Shown here: in pieces, positions 1 through 8,820 of the stretch
Layout: each line of letters opens with the position of its first letter
Numbering within the stretch: the stretch's first letter is position 1
Origin: UBA10364 sp905182675
GTDB taxonomy: Bacteria > Bacteroidota > Bacteroidia > Flavobacteriales > Schleiferiaceae
DNA length: 64,000 nt
Direction: 5' to 3'
Assembly: GCA_963933975.1 (NCBI GenBank)
Contig: CAWVWE010000010.1
Location: 1-64,000 of the forward strand
The notes under the pieces: model-generated
The model's input: only the letters and a program-made list of their open reading frames with translations
Told to the model about the DNA's origin: nothing
The model's database searches: none
Made by a program: the position numbers and the translations under genes

Positions 1-369
1 TGGAGCTGATGCTACTGGAGCTGTTGCTACTGGAGCTGTTGGAGTTGGAGTTGGGTCTGTAAGGACTGTCTTTTTCTCTACTATTTCTTCAGTCTTTCCT
101 GATTTAAGCGCTTCAATGTCTTCGCCTTCTTCGCCTAAAATGGCTAAAACGGTATCCACTGGAGCTGCCTCACCTTCATGGGTTCCTATGTAAAGAAGTT
201 TACCTTCTTGACCAGGGAATGCCTCGAATTCCATCGTGGCTTTATCTGTTTCAATTTCAGCGAGTAAATCACCTTCATTGACACTGTCCCCTATTTGCTT
301 GTGCCATTTTGCCACTACACCGTCAGTCATGGTGTCGGACAATCTCGGCATATTAATAACTATAGCCAT
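1..369 (-). CDS. Pyruvate dehydrogenase E2, dihydrolipoamide acetyltransferase (5' part only)
   Basis: Only the first 123 codons are in the window; the gene runs off the left edge. It begins at the ATG at 369 (MAIVINMPRLSDTM). The visible part is one lipoyl domain of about 80 residues with the lipoylation site ETDKATME, the modified lysine being K43. An acidic stretch and an Ala/Pro/Thr-rich flexible linker follow (residues about 100-123), as in E2 proteins between the lipoyl and peripheral-subunit-binding domains. The catalytic domain is out of view. It starts 10 bases after pdhA on the same strand, so the two are almost certainly co-transcribed. E2 accepts the acetyl group from E1 and passes it to CoA. 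A 2-oxoglutarate or branched-chain E2 is possible from this fragment alone, but the pdhA neighbour favours pyruvate dehydrogenase. Confidence 0.9.
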   Translation of the reverse strand, partial: MAIVINMPRLSDTMTDGVVAKWHKQIGDSVNEGDLLAEIETDKATMEFEAFPGQEGKLLYIGTHEGEAAPVDTVLAILGEEGEDIEALKSGKTEEIVEKKTVLTDPTPTPTAPVATAPVASAP

Positions 370-379
370 GGATTCCTTT

Positions 380-1375
380 TTAGTCTTTGATAAATGGATA
401 GTCTTCTTGAGCATAAACCCCTAAGTAAACTTCTGATGGATCTGGAAAATCACTCTTTTCGCCAAAATCAACACATTCTTTCACTAAATCTTTTACTCGT
501 TGGTTTATTGCGTCAATTTCGTCTTGAGTCGCCCAGTTCTTCTCCTTTATTTTGTTTAAACAAAGTGTGATAGGATCTTTTGCCTGGTATTCTGCTACTT
601 CTTGTTTGGATCTATATTTTTGAGGATCAGACATGGAATGTCCTTTGTACCTATACGTGCGTATCTCTAAGAGCGTTGGGCCTTCACCACCTCTAGCGCG
701 CTCCATAGCTTCATGAACAGCGTCGTAAACAGCGATCGGGTCCATACCGTCTACTGCTCGGTTAGGCATATCATAGCCTTCTCCTAATTTATGAATACTC
801 GTGTGATTTGCAGTGCGTTCTACCGAGGTACCCATGGCATATCCATTGTTTTCTACGATGAATACTACAGGTATTTTCCAAAGCATCGCCAAATTAGCCG
901 CTTCATGCCATGCTCCTTGACGAATGGCACCATCACCCATGTAAGTGAGGGTAACATTATTTTTTCCGTTGTATTTATCTGCAAAAGCTAAACCAGCACC
1001 CAGAGGAATCTGACCTCCTACGATACCGTGACCACCCCAAAAACCATGCTTAGGAGAAAACATATGCATAGAACCTCCTTTGCCTCTGGAGGTACCAGTT
1101 ACTTTACCCATGAGCTCAGCCATAATCCTGCGCGGGTCCTCGCCTAATGCCATAGGCTGAACGTGATTGCGATATGCAGTGATCATCTTATCTCCTTTCT
1201 CCATAGCAAAAGCAGAACCAGCTAGAATAGCCTCTTGTCCATTATACAAATGCAAAAATCCTCGTATTTTTTGCTGAATGTAAAGTGCAGCAGACATATC
1301 CTCGAACTTTCTCCAGAACAACATGTCTTCATACCACTTCAAGTAAGTGACCTTGGTAATGCGCTTTTTAGCCAT
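380..1375 (-). CDS. pdhA: Pyruvate dehydrogenase E1 component, alpha subunit
   Basis: 331 residues, the usual length for the alpha subunit of the heterotetrameric E1. It decarboxylates pyruvate with thiamine diphosphate and reductively acetylates the E2 lipoyl arm. The ThDP signature is clear: GDG at residues 147-149 and the closing NN at 176-177 (ENNGYAMG). TAYRNH near 66-71 and the phosphorylation-loop-like GHSMSDPQKYR at about 245-255 are also conserved. The E1-beta partner is not in view; in this phylum its domain may be encoded elsewhere. A promoter-like element lies in the 103-base gap from porV, so pdhA and the E2 gene probably form their own unit even though porU-porV-pdhA order is common in Flavobacteriales. 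Start ATG 1375 gives the normal N-terminus MAKKRITK. Confidence 0.95.
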   Translation of the reverse strand: MAKKRITKVTYLKWYEDMLFWRKFEDMSAALYIQQKIRGFLHLYNGQEAILAGSAFAMEKGDKMITAYRNHVQPMALGEDPRRIMAELMGKVTGTSRGKGGSMHMFSPKHGFWGGHGIVGGQIPLGAGLAFADKYNGKNNVTLTYMGDGAIRQGAWHEAANLAMLWKIPVVFIVENNGYAMGTSVERTANHTSIHKLGEGYDMPNRAVDGMDPIAVYDAVHEAMERARGGEGPTLLEIRTYRYKGHSMSDPQKYRSKQEVAEYQAKDPITLCLNKIKEKNWATQDEIDAINQRVKDLVKECVDFGEKSDFPDPSEVYLGVYAQEDYPFIKD

Positions 1376-1397
1376 TTGTCAGATGTATTTAGTGCGA

Positions 1398-1427
1398 CAA
1401 AAATAACGTAAAACACCACCTAGCAAA
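1398..1427 (-). promoter_or_regulatory. Candidate promoter of pdhA-E2 (TTTG-N18-TATTTTTG)
   Basis: Read on the minus strand, TTTG (1427-1424) is followed after 18 bases by TATTTTTG (1405-1398), a perfect match to the Bacteroidota -7 element TAnnTTTG with the usual 17-23 base spacing to a -33 TTG/TTTG. The -7 box ends 22 bases before the pdhA ATG. This is the only promoter candidate in the window in which both elements fit perfectly. Confidence 0.6.
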
Positions 1428-1478
1428 ATAAGATGGACGATTTAGTTTTGGTCTAACGATCAGGTTGCCTATAAAGTT

Positions 1479-2645
1479 CTATTGGGCAAGAAATCCGTCG
1501 ATATTAAACCTCATCGAGAATCTCAATGTGTTCTCCAAAGGAGACCGTGTAGTAGGACTGGCGGGGATTAAATAGGCCATATCTATTGTAAACACATTGT
1601 AAACCAAACCGAAACCGAGCGTGATGTATTGACGATTACCCTTTAATTTATGCTCATTTAAAAATCCCGTTCTAGCAAAAAGAAAGTCATTATACATGTA
1701 TTCCGCTCCAAAATTGTAAATATTTTCCTGAAGCAACTCCGAAAAACCACCAGGTTTTGAGCCCGTGTTAAAACTCTCAACAACGCCCATTAGCGGGGTA
1801 ATGTTATCCGAATCTATACCTGCTATTATTTCACCATTGGTTCCTAAAACAGGAGGTGTAGGCACTAGCAATCTGTTGATGTCTAGGTATACCGACAACT
1901 TATTATAATCATCTATTTCCAAGTGATATCCACCTCCTAGACGAAGGTTGGTAGGGAGGAAATCAGAATTTCCACTCTCCGAATAAGCGATCTTCGCACC
2001 AAGGTTAGTCATAGCGATCCCTGCGCTAAATGCTTGGCGGCGGCCATTCTTTATGTTTGCGTAGTCGCCTTGATAATAAAAGCCGAGATCCGCTGCTCCA
2101 CTTTGCCCTGGCTTAGTCTGCAATCCCTGAACAACCTGCCCTTGAGCAATGTCGGAATAAATCCATCTTAGGGCCGTTCCTGCGCTCCAATGGTCACTCA
2201 ACTTTAACGCATAGGCTACGTCTAAATAGAACTCATATGGATTGAATGTGCCTAAGCTATTTCCTCCTTCATCCGTAAAGTTGATTTCTCCTAATGAGAA
2301 ATAACGTAATGAAGTTGATATTCCTTGACGGTCGCTTAAAGCTTTCGTGTAGTTCACGTAAGCAAGGTCAATATCAGGAACTAAACGCGACATCCATGGA
2401 GTGTAAGACAATGCCATACTCGCTTCCTTATTTTCTAGAAAAGCCAATTTAGCAGGGTTCCAAGCACTGGAATTACCGTCAGGTGTTGTCGCAACTCCTA
2501 CATCTCCCATAGCCCCAGCACGTGAATCTGGCGAGACTAAGAGAATCGGAACCGCTGTAGTAACAACGTTATATTTTAAATTATCCTGAGCCATTGTTGG
2601 TAGTGTAAAAACTACAGTCAGAATAAGGAGTGTTAATTTTTTCAT
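1479..2645 (-). CDS. porV: Type IX secretion outer-membrane shuttle protein PorV (LptO)
   Basis: 388 residues from the chosen start. PorV is an outer-membrane beta-barrel that carries type IX cargo from the translocon to the PorU attachment complex. The signal peptide is MKKLTLLILTVVFTLPTMAQ, followed by the family's N-terminal signature DSRAGAMGDVGVAT and SSAWNPAKLAF, and repeated amphipathic strands to a C-terminal strand ending in FSMRFNIDGFLAQ. The frame is open six codons further upstream (to 2663), but the ATG at 2645 begins a textbook signal peptide and leaves a 27-base gap to porU, so I use it. It follows porU directly on the same strand, the conserved porU-porV pair, and the two are probably co-transcribed. 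Confidence 0.93.
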   Translation of the reverse strand: MKKLTLLILTVVFTLPTMAQDNLKYNVVTTAVPILLVSPDSRAGAMGDVGVATTPDGNSSAWNPAKLAFLENKEASMALSYTPWMSRLVPDIDLAYVNYTKALSDRQGISTSLRYFSLGEINFTDEGGNSLGTFNPYEFYLDVAYALKLSDHWSAGTALRWIYSDIAQGQVVQGLQTKPGQSGAADLGFYYQGDYANIKNGRRQAFSAGIAMTNLGAKIAYSESGNSDFLPTNLRLGGGYHLEIDDYNKLSVYLDINRLLVPTPPVLGTNGEIIAGIDSDNITPLMGVVESFNTGSKPGGFSELLQENIYNFGAEYMYNDFLFARTGFLNEHKLKGNRQYITLGFGLVYNVFTIDMAYLIPASPTTRSPLENTLRFSMRFNIDGFLAQ

Positions 2646-2672
2646 AGGTGTTTCGCTAGTCACAGCGCAAGT

Positions 2673-5600
2673 TTAACGTATAAATATGAGCTTTTCTTGT
2701 ATTGAGGTAGATTTTCCGTCCTCATTTCTTTTCCAAGTAGCTCTAGCATGATAAAATCCTGATGTCAGTTTCCCCGAGGGAATGTCACTTATTTTAAAAA
2801 CAGGCAAGGAAGTTTCGGATGCTTGTAGGGTTAATTGTTCACTCCAACTCCATATGATCTGACCTTGGTTATTGACGATATCCAGTCCTAGAATACCAGT
2901 TTTAGACTGCTGGTTGTGGTTCAGATGGAAACGGACTTCAGATGTAAATGGATTGGGATAGGCTAACAGATGATTGAGAATTGGCTCGTTATTGTCTAAA
3001 ACAACGAAGGACAAGCTATCATATCCCCATTGATTCAATACATCCCATGCCCTTAACTCTAGTAAATGCTCTCCGACCGTTAGGTCATAAAAAGGGTACG
3101 CAAGAGTTCCTGAGGTGAAGTCGTCAAGGTCACTGATATAAAAATCATTCGCACTAACCGACTGACCGTCTAGCGTCAAGTTAATGTTATGGCCTATTCC
3201 AAGACCGACTGCATTGATTCCACTTTCATCGGAAAGCTTGCCAATTGCGATGGGGTTAGGTCCGCAAACCGACCCACTTACAAATAAGGTATCGTTGATA
3301 AATAGCCTTACTTCTGGACCTTCATTGTCTGTTACTATGCCGTCATATATTCCACCAATAAGCAGGCTTGCATCTCCCCCCCAGGCATCTCGGTTCGCAT
3401 CGGATGCGTAGGAAGATACTTTTGGTGACCCAACACTTAAGTTAATGTCTAAAGGAATCCTGAACGTTAGTTCGAATGAGCCATTTTTAACAGAGGCGAT
3501 TCCTCTGAAAATAGCATTGGTTTGGGTGGAGAAATTAAATGCAGTGCCTGAAGCATCATTAACTTTAGTCGATTGAGGTTGTGACTTATCATAAAAGTTT
3601 AGCCAAACATTTCCGTTAAAATCATTGATCAGACCAGGACTCACCGTCCCTGAAATGTGCCCCTGGACATTGACCCATGATAGTGCGTTTAGTGTGTCGT
3701 TAAACTCCGTCCAATGCTGTCCATTGATGCTGTCCATTACAACCGATAACTCCGGACGAGCAAGAGGTAGTGCAGGATCTCCTATGAGTGAAAACTTGAT
3801 TTTATCTCCACTAATGTTGTTGTTCTTGGTCGTTCTTATGACGTCACCCAATCTTGGACTTTCCAGGGACATCATTTGTTGATTGAGTAACCTATTTATA
3901 TCGTAAGTACTGTTCGTTGCAAATACACTCCTGGTTGTAGAGAACAGTGCTATTGCACCGCCTATTGGATTCAGTAATAATTGCTCACCAGCGCTCACAC
4001 GATTGGGATCATCAAAACGAGTGAATTCGCAGGTAATCGTTGTAAACACGGGCATATTAATGGAATTGGTCCAATTCTGGATATCTTCCAATTGTAGAAT
4101 ACGCTCAGTCGCCCATCCCACTTCACCTCCATGTCCGATATAGGAAACTAATAGTGCCCCTTCATCGACCTCTCTAAACAATTTTTCTCTAGCGGTCGGG
4201 TATCGTTGAGAGCCAGGCTTTGCCTCTTGCTGATAGGAGTCCGCATAAATCTTGATTAAACTTAATTCTGGACGGGTTGTGTCTAGTCTTTTCGCCAACG
4301 CATCTTGTACCACGGCAAACTCCTTTTCCCACGCGTGATCTGCATCATCTGCAACAAGAATCGCTTTACTTCTCCATGGGCCAAGTCTGTTTTGATCAAA
4401 CAGATAGCGATCAATTTTATCCACCATTTGAGTGGCTTCAGTTATCGATTTAACAGGAATTCTACCAATCCCAAGATCAAGATTTTCGGAGAACCAATTA
4501 ATTCCCTCGCCTTCATCTAGATAGCCAAAATAATCATCAGTTATATACGAGGAATACAAGCTGAAACTGCCATAACTTTCAAAGGTTGGAACAAGGTTGG
4601 ACCTATTTGGCAACTTGTCCTTGTAATCGAAAGAGGCATCACCAAAAAGGGTTAAGTACCTCAAATCTTGGGCATACGTTGATTTCAATTCAAATAGAAA
4701 CCTTCGCATTGCAGCTATATCAGGAGTGCCACAGTTTATTAACGCGTAAATATTCTCCAAACTAATCGCCTTAGTCTGTAGTCCTGAAACAGCGTGAATA
4801 TTGGCCAAGCGATTCGCTTGTGACATGAGAGAATCCGGTGCGATGATTAAATTCACGATACCGCTGTAGTATGGCATTTGATTTAATGCAGATATGCCCT
4901 CAAATTTGGGCAAATACGCGTCATCCGCCACACAGAGGACATATTCACGATTGACGTCTTCTGACGACTCCCAAGAGACCATTCCAGTTGAATTGATCGA
5001 AGATATTTCTGTGACCTCCTTTTTATCCGTTATTTCAAAAACAAGCGGTTGGTTGTCTGAGTAGGATACCTTTATTAAGGATACACTGCCTGAGCCACGT
5101 GCAAAATTTTGAAATCGCTTTTGAGCTTGATCACTAGAATGGTATTGATTACTGGTCCTGTAATTAACAATGATCTTATCAAGCCACATCGCTGCACTGG
5201 CATTGCCAGCTTTTTCGTAAGATAGACTCACCTGTGGCGTTGCGCTGCTCTGGAGCAACGAGGATTTAAGTGTCTTTTCCGTGACATAATGGGATACTGA
5301 TGAAGTACCCACAGCAGGGAATACTATGGACCCAGCTCCAACGATAGATAATGATGTGTTTGACGTCGATGCTCGAGCTACAGCTGAAACTTCTATTTCT
5401 AATGGAGTGCCTGTTTTAGGCATAAACGGCAGTGTGTAAGTCCTTACCGTGGTAAAGTCATACAAATCACCAAACCATCTTCTTCCAGTACTCACTAAGT
5501 TAACAACAGCGGTATCGTATACCCAGATTTGCGCTGATTCACTAATATCTCGGGTTGCAGGCTGGCCTTGATAAAGAAATGATGACATTTTATTGTCATA

Positions 5601-6020
5601 CAAATTAGCACCAGTAGCAGTTACCATGAAGTATTCCCGTTCCGAATATGGATGACTCTGATACGAATACGTACTGTCCAGTAACTCGATTTCAAAAGGT
5701 GTATTTATATAAAAAAGAATCTTTGAGTTCTCATCGAGTAGCTCATCAGAATCAATTATTTTAAGGTTGACTAGAGAAACTGAAGACGTGGTAGTAGAAT
5801 TAATATTGGAAAGCGCTCCATCCGTTTGGTTCCATACTACCAATCTAGAAAGTGAGTCGCCAGCGTTAAGAATTCCCTTGGCCATCAATTCAGAACCCGT
5901 TAATTGATGCATCCCTGATTTCGAGGTTGAATACAAGGCGTATTCGCCTGCCCCCCAATCCATTTGTGCTTGGACAATGGAGGAAAGTAGAAGTAAGCAC
6001 AACGTAACGTAGTTCTTCAT
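2673..6020 (-). CDS. porU: Type IX secretion sortase PorU (gingipain-type, C25 family)
   Basis: 1115 residues with a signal peptide (MKNYVTLCLLLLSSIVQAQ). PorU removes the C-terminal signal of type IX cargo and attaches the protein to surface lipid/A-LPS. The gingipain-like catalytic region is seen as SYIGHGGEVGW, with histidine H630, and FTTITCEFTRFDDP, with cysteine C664; spacing and surroundings match the C25 His/Cys dyad. The last ~95 residues (from about YPNPFTSEV to QEKLIFIR) form a type A sorting-like domain, as known for PorU itself. The pairing with porV supports the call. A perfect TAnnTTTG box ends only five bases before the ATG, so the mRNA may have almost no leader. Confidence 0.95.
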   Translation of the reverse strand: MKNYVTLCLLLLSSIVQAQMDWGAGEYALYSTSKSGMHQLTGSELMAKGILNAGDSLSRLVVWNQTDGALSNINSTTTSSVSLVNLKIIDSDELLDENSKILFYINTPFEIELLDSTYSYQSHPYSEREYFMVTATGANLYDNKMSSFLYQGQPATRDISESAQIWVYDTAVVNLVSTGRRWFGDLYDFTTVRTYTLPFMPKTGTPLEIEVSAVARASTSNTSLSIVGAGSIVFPAVGTSSVSHYVTEKTLKSSLLQSSATPQVSLSYEKAGNASAAMWLDKIIVNYRTSNQYHSSDQAQKRFQNFARGSGSVSLIKVSYSDNQPLVFEITDKKEVTEISSINSTGMVSWESSEDVNREYVLCVADDAYLPKFEGISALNQMPYYSGIVNLIIAPDSLMSQANRLANIHAVSGLQTKAISLENIYALINCGTPDIAAMRRFLFELKSTYAQDLRYLTLFGDASFDYKDKLPNRSNLVPTFESYGSFSLYSSYITDDYFGYLDEGEGINWFSENLDLGIGRIPVKSITEATQMVDKIDRYLFDQNRLGPWRSKAILVADDADHAWEKEFAVVQDALAKRLDTTRPELSLIKIYADSYQQEAKPGSQRYPTAREKLFREVDEGALLVSYIGHGGEVGWATERILQLEDIQNWTNSINMPVFTTITCEFTRFDDPNRVSAGEQLLLNPIGGAIALFSTTRSVFATNSTYDINRLLNQQMMSLESPRLGDVIRTTKNNNISGDKIKFSLIGDPALPLARPELSVVMDSINGQHWTEFNDTLNALSWVNVQGHISGTVSPGLINDFNGNVWLNFYDKSQPQSTKVNDASGTAFNFSTQTNAIFRGIASVKNGSFELTFRIPLDINLSVGSPKVSSYASDANRDAWGGDASLLIGGIYDGIVTDNEGPEVRLFINDTLFVSGSVCGPNPIAIGKLSDESGINAVGLGIGHNINLTLDGQSVSANDFYISDLDDFTSGTLAYPFYDLTVGEHLLELRAWDVLNQWGYDSLSFVVLDNNEPILNHLLAYPNPFTSEVRFHLNHNQQSKTGILGLDIVNNQGQIIWSWSEQLTLQASETSLPVFKISDIPSGKLTSGFYHARATWKRNEDGKSTSIQEKLIFIR

Positions 6021-6025
6021 GAGGA

Positions 6026-6033
6026 CAAATTTA
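6026..6033 (-). promoter_or_regulatory. Candidate -7 element of porU (TAAATTTG)
   Basis: On the minus strand TAAATTTG matches TAnnTTTG exactly and is separated from the porU ATG by only five bases (TCCTC). A TTTG lies 14 bases upstream (6051-6048), shorter than the usual spacing. If used, the transcript would be leaderless or nearly so. The remaining 111 bases of the porU/porP divergent gap show no clear plus-strand promoter; TATACTTG at 6113-6120 is one base off consensus. Confidence 0.4.
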
Positions 6034-6144
6034 TACTACTTTGATAACAAAACATGATGTATAAACGTTTAAACACAACGAGAATTGAGGCAACAATCGT
6101 ACTTTTTTTCCTTATACTTGTTGCTTGAAAACACATGTAAATCA

Positions 6145-7131
6145 ATGAATGCATTGAAAAAGCGCACGTTATCGCTATTGATTGGATTGACTTTCAGCAC
6201 CTTAGGTGTTGCACAAGATGCTCATTTTAGTCAGTATTACGCGAACCCTATTTATCTAAATCCAGCCTTTGCAGGCTTGGAAAGATGTCCTACGGTGCAC
6301 TCTAACTATAGAAATCAATATCCTGAACTGGGTGTTTATCAAACTTATTCTGCCTCATATGATCAATATGTGGACAAGTTGAACGGTGGAGTAGCCATCA
6401 TGGCACTTAAAGATGACGCTGGTAATGGAGCACTAAATCTCACCGAGGTAAGTGCTATTTATAGTTATCATCTTGAGGTCAACAGGAATTTTAACTTGTT
6501 GAGTGGCTTTCAAGCTACTTTCCGTCAGAGGAGTTTAGATTGGGGTCAGTTCACTTTTCCTGATATGATCGATCCATTTTACGGATTTGTACTGCCTACT
6601 AATGAAGTAGCACCGGGAAATAACTTCAACAACCATCTGGACCTTAGTTTTGGAATGCTAGGGTTTACAGACCGCTGGTATATCGGTGTCGTGGGGCACC
6701 ACTTAACGGAGCCAAATGAGGCGTTCTTAAGCCAAAGTCGACTTCCATTGAAATTGACTGCACATGCTGGAGCAAATATTCCGATCGGCAGAAAAAGATT
6801 ACACAACAGTTTACAATCTTATATCGTACCCAACGTTGTATACCAACAACAAGGTTCCGCTTCTCAGTTAACCGCTGGAGTGAGCTTTGCAAGAGGTCCG
6901 TTAGCTGGTGGATTGGCATTGCGTCAAGGTTCTTTCAATCCTGATGCGATTATTTTCATCCTCGGAATTACTCCACCTGATTTACCATGGACGTTCGGGT
7001 ACAGTTATGATTATACCATAAGTGACTTGACCAATACGCTCGGGGGGTCTCATGAAGTAAGCCTTGGTTACAAGTTTCCTTGTAGAACAAGATCAAGTAA
7101 ACTGAAGCCTCTTAAGTGTCCAAAATTCTAA
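6145..7131 (+). CDS. PorP/SprF family type IX secretion outer-membrane protein
   Basis: 328 residues from ATG 6145, which gives a clean signal peptide (MNALKKRTLSLLIGLTFSTLGVAQ); an in-frame start 60 bases upstream would spoil it. The mature N-terminus DAHFSQYYANPIYLNPAFAGL is diagnostic of the PorP/SprF family, outer-membrane beta-barrels that support type IX secretion, some paired with particular adhesins. Gly/aromatic-rich strands follow, ending at a short basic tail. It is followed after 20 bases by gldJ, so the two probably share a transcript. Whether this is the core PorP or one of the paralogues that work with a specific SprB-like protein cannot be decided from sequence. Confidence 0.88.
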   Translation: MNALKKRTLSLLIGLTFSTLGVAQDAHFSQYYANPIYLNPAFAGLERCPTVHSNYRNQYPELGVYQTYSASYDQYVDKLNGGVAIMALKDDAGNGALNLTEVSAIYSYHLEVNRNFNLLSGFQATFRQRSLDWGQFTFPDMIDPFYGFVLPTNEVAPGNNFNNHLDLSFGMLGFTDRWYIGVVGHHLTEPNEAFLSQSRLPLKLTAHAGANIPIGRKRLHNSLQSYIVPNVVYQQQGSASQLTAGVSFARGPLAGGLALRQGSFNPDAIIFILGITPPDLPWTFGYSYDYTISDLTNTLGGSHEVSLGYKFPCRTRSSKLKPLKCPKF

Positions 7132-7151
7132 TTACGAAATAACGTTAGTTC

Positions 7152-8735
7152 ATGAATAAGTTCATTCAATTTTCGATTGCAACATTTGCAGCGGCCTTAT
7201 TAGCCAGTTGTGCTGGTACTGAATCTAATACCACTGGCTGGGCTATTAACAATAAGAAAAATGGCGGGTTCCAATCGAACCTTAGCTACAAAGGTCAGGA
7301 AACTGGTCCAGGTCTAGTTTTCGTAGAAGGTGGTACTTTTATGATGGGCCAAGTAGAAGAAGATGCCGTAAAAGACTGGAATAACATTCCACGTCGTGTT
7401 ACTGTGAGTTCATTCTACATGGACGAAAACGAGGTTACAAACGTAGACTACAGAGAATATCTGTACTGGTTACGTCGTGTATATGACTACGATTACTATC
7501 CTGAAATATATAAGTCAGCCTTGCCTGATACCTTAGTATGGAGAGATAAATTAGCCTACAACGATAATTTCGTAGAGAATTACCTACGACATCCTGCCTA
7601 TAACTATTATCCAGTAGTAGGTGTGAACTGGCTTCAAGCCCAAAGATTTTGTTCATGGAGAACGGATCGCGTGAATGAGTCCATTCTTATAGAAAAAGGG
7701 ATTTTGAGAGAAATGCCAGATCAAATGGATGCAGACCACTTCAATACAGAGGTATACCTGTACAAGCAAGGTGAATACGTTCAACAAAACAAGAAAGGAC
7801 TGAAGGATCTTAATCCTACAAGTATTTACGGTAAAGAAGGACGTCCAGCTCGCATAGAAGATGGAGTAGTTCTACCAAAGTATCGCTTACCTACTGAAGC
7901 TGAATGGGAATACGCCGCTTATGCTGACGGTGGAAAGCGTATGTACAACCGTGTTGTTGATAAAAACAAATACACTTGGAATGGAAACGCAACGCGCAAT
8001 TCTTCCAAGCAGGACAGAGGCGATATTCTTGCCAACTACAAAAGAGGTAGAGGAGATAACATGGGAACCTCAGGATGGTTAAATGACCAAGCTGATGTTA
8101 CCATGCAAGTGCGCTTTTACCCACCGAATGACTTTGGTCTTTATGATATGGCGGGGAACGTTGCGGAATGGGTAATGGATGTCTATCGTCCTGTTACATC
8201 TTCTGACGTCACTGATTTCCGTGCCTTCCGTGGAAACGAATTCAAACACTACGATAAGAATTACCAAGACATAGGTTCACTTGAGGTATTACAGGATCCG
8301 CAAAAAGAAGTTAGAAATGGTGACACCGTTATTGTTCGCTTGCCAGGTCAACTTCCAACGCGCGATGTAACCGTAGAAGAAACTGTAACGAGACGCAACT
8401 ATAGCAAGTCAGATTATAGAGATTACTTGGATGGAGATACCGAAAGTTCGAAAGACTACTCCAACCCCACCACAGAAGGTGAAGCTCCAATGTATGACTA
8501 TGGTAACAAAACCTTGATAGGCAATACAACACGCGTATACAAAGGTGGAAGTTGGAAAGATAGAGCTTACTGGTTAAGTCCAGGTACTAGACGTTACCTA
8601 GAGGAAGACCAAAGTAAAGACTACATAGGTTTCCGTTGTGCTATGGATCGTGTAGGATTTCAAAATGAAAACAGCAGTAGAAGCAAACGACCATCAAAGG
8701 TAAAACGCCATAATTTCAAGCGTTACCAAATGTAA
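7152..8735 (+). CDS. gldJ: Gliding motility / type IX secretion lipoprotein GldJ
   Basis: 527 residues. A lipoprotein signal with lipobox LLASC (Cys20) is followed by an FGE-sulfatase-type domain: VEGGTFMMGQ near 55-65, DENEVTNVDYREYL, YRLPTEAEWEYAA, DMAGNVAEWVMDV and KGGSWKDRAYWLSPGTRRYL through GFRCAMD. GldJ is required for gliding and for stability of the type IX machinery. The family is paralogous to GldK; length, the DYDYYPEIY region and the location next to murF (gldJ-murF order is common in Flavobacteriia) support GldJ. The C-terminal tail is basic (SKRPSKVKRHNFKRY). It sits 20 bases after the PorP-like gene, and a strong terminator follows. Confidence 0.93.
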   Translation: MNKFIQFSIATFAAALLASCAGTESNTTGWAINNKKNGGFQSNLSYKGQETGPGLVFVEGGTFMMGQVEEDAVKDWNNIPRRVTVSSFYMDENEVTNVDYREYLYWLRRVYDYDYYPEIYKSALPDTLVWRDKLAYNDNFVENYLRHPAYNYYPVVGVNWLQAQRFCSWRTDRVNESILIEKGILREMPDQMDADHFNTEVYLYKQGEYVQQNKKGLKDLNPTSIYGKEGRPARIEDGVVLPKYRLPTEAEWEYAAYADGGKRMYNRVVDKNKYTWNGNATRNSSKQDRGDILANYKRGRGDNMGTSGWLNDQADVTMQVRFYPPNDFGLYDMAGNVAEWVMDVYRPVTSSDVTDFRAFRGNEFKHYDKNYQDIGSLEVLQDPQKEVRNGDTVIVRLPGQLPTRDVTVEETVTRRNYSKSDYRDYLDGDTESSKDYSNPTTEGEAPMYDYGNKTLIGNTTRVYKGGSWKDRAYWLSPGTRRYLEEDQSKDYIGFRCAMDRVGFQNENSSRSKRPSKVKRHNFKRYQM

Positions 8736-8760
8736 TTGATGCGTAAGTTCAAAAAATATC

Positions 8761-8786
8761 AAGCCCCGCTTCCGCGGGGCTTTTTT
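8761..8786 (+). terminator. Rho-independent terminator after gldJ
   Basis: A 9-bp perfect GC-rich stem (AAGCCCCGC, loop TTCC, GCGGGGCTT) followed by a run of six T. It ends the porP-gldJ transcript and separates it from murF. Confidence 0.93.
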
Positions 8787-8820
8787 ATGCCCTAAATTCA
8801 CTAGAATCTATTCATTAACT

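Noticed and set aside
1..60. Repeated GGAGCTG(T/A)TG-like units at the left edge as a DNA repeat
   Set aside because: They encode the Ala/Pro/Val/Thr linker of the E2 protein, a protein-level low-complexity region.
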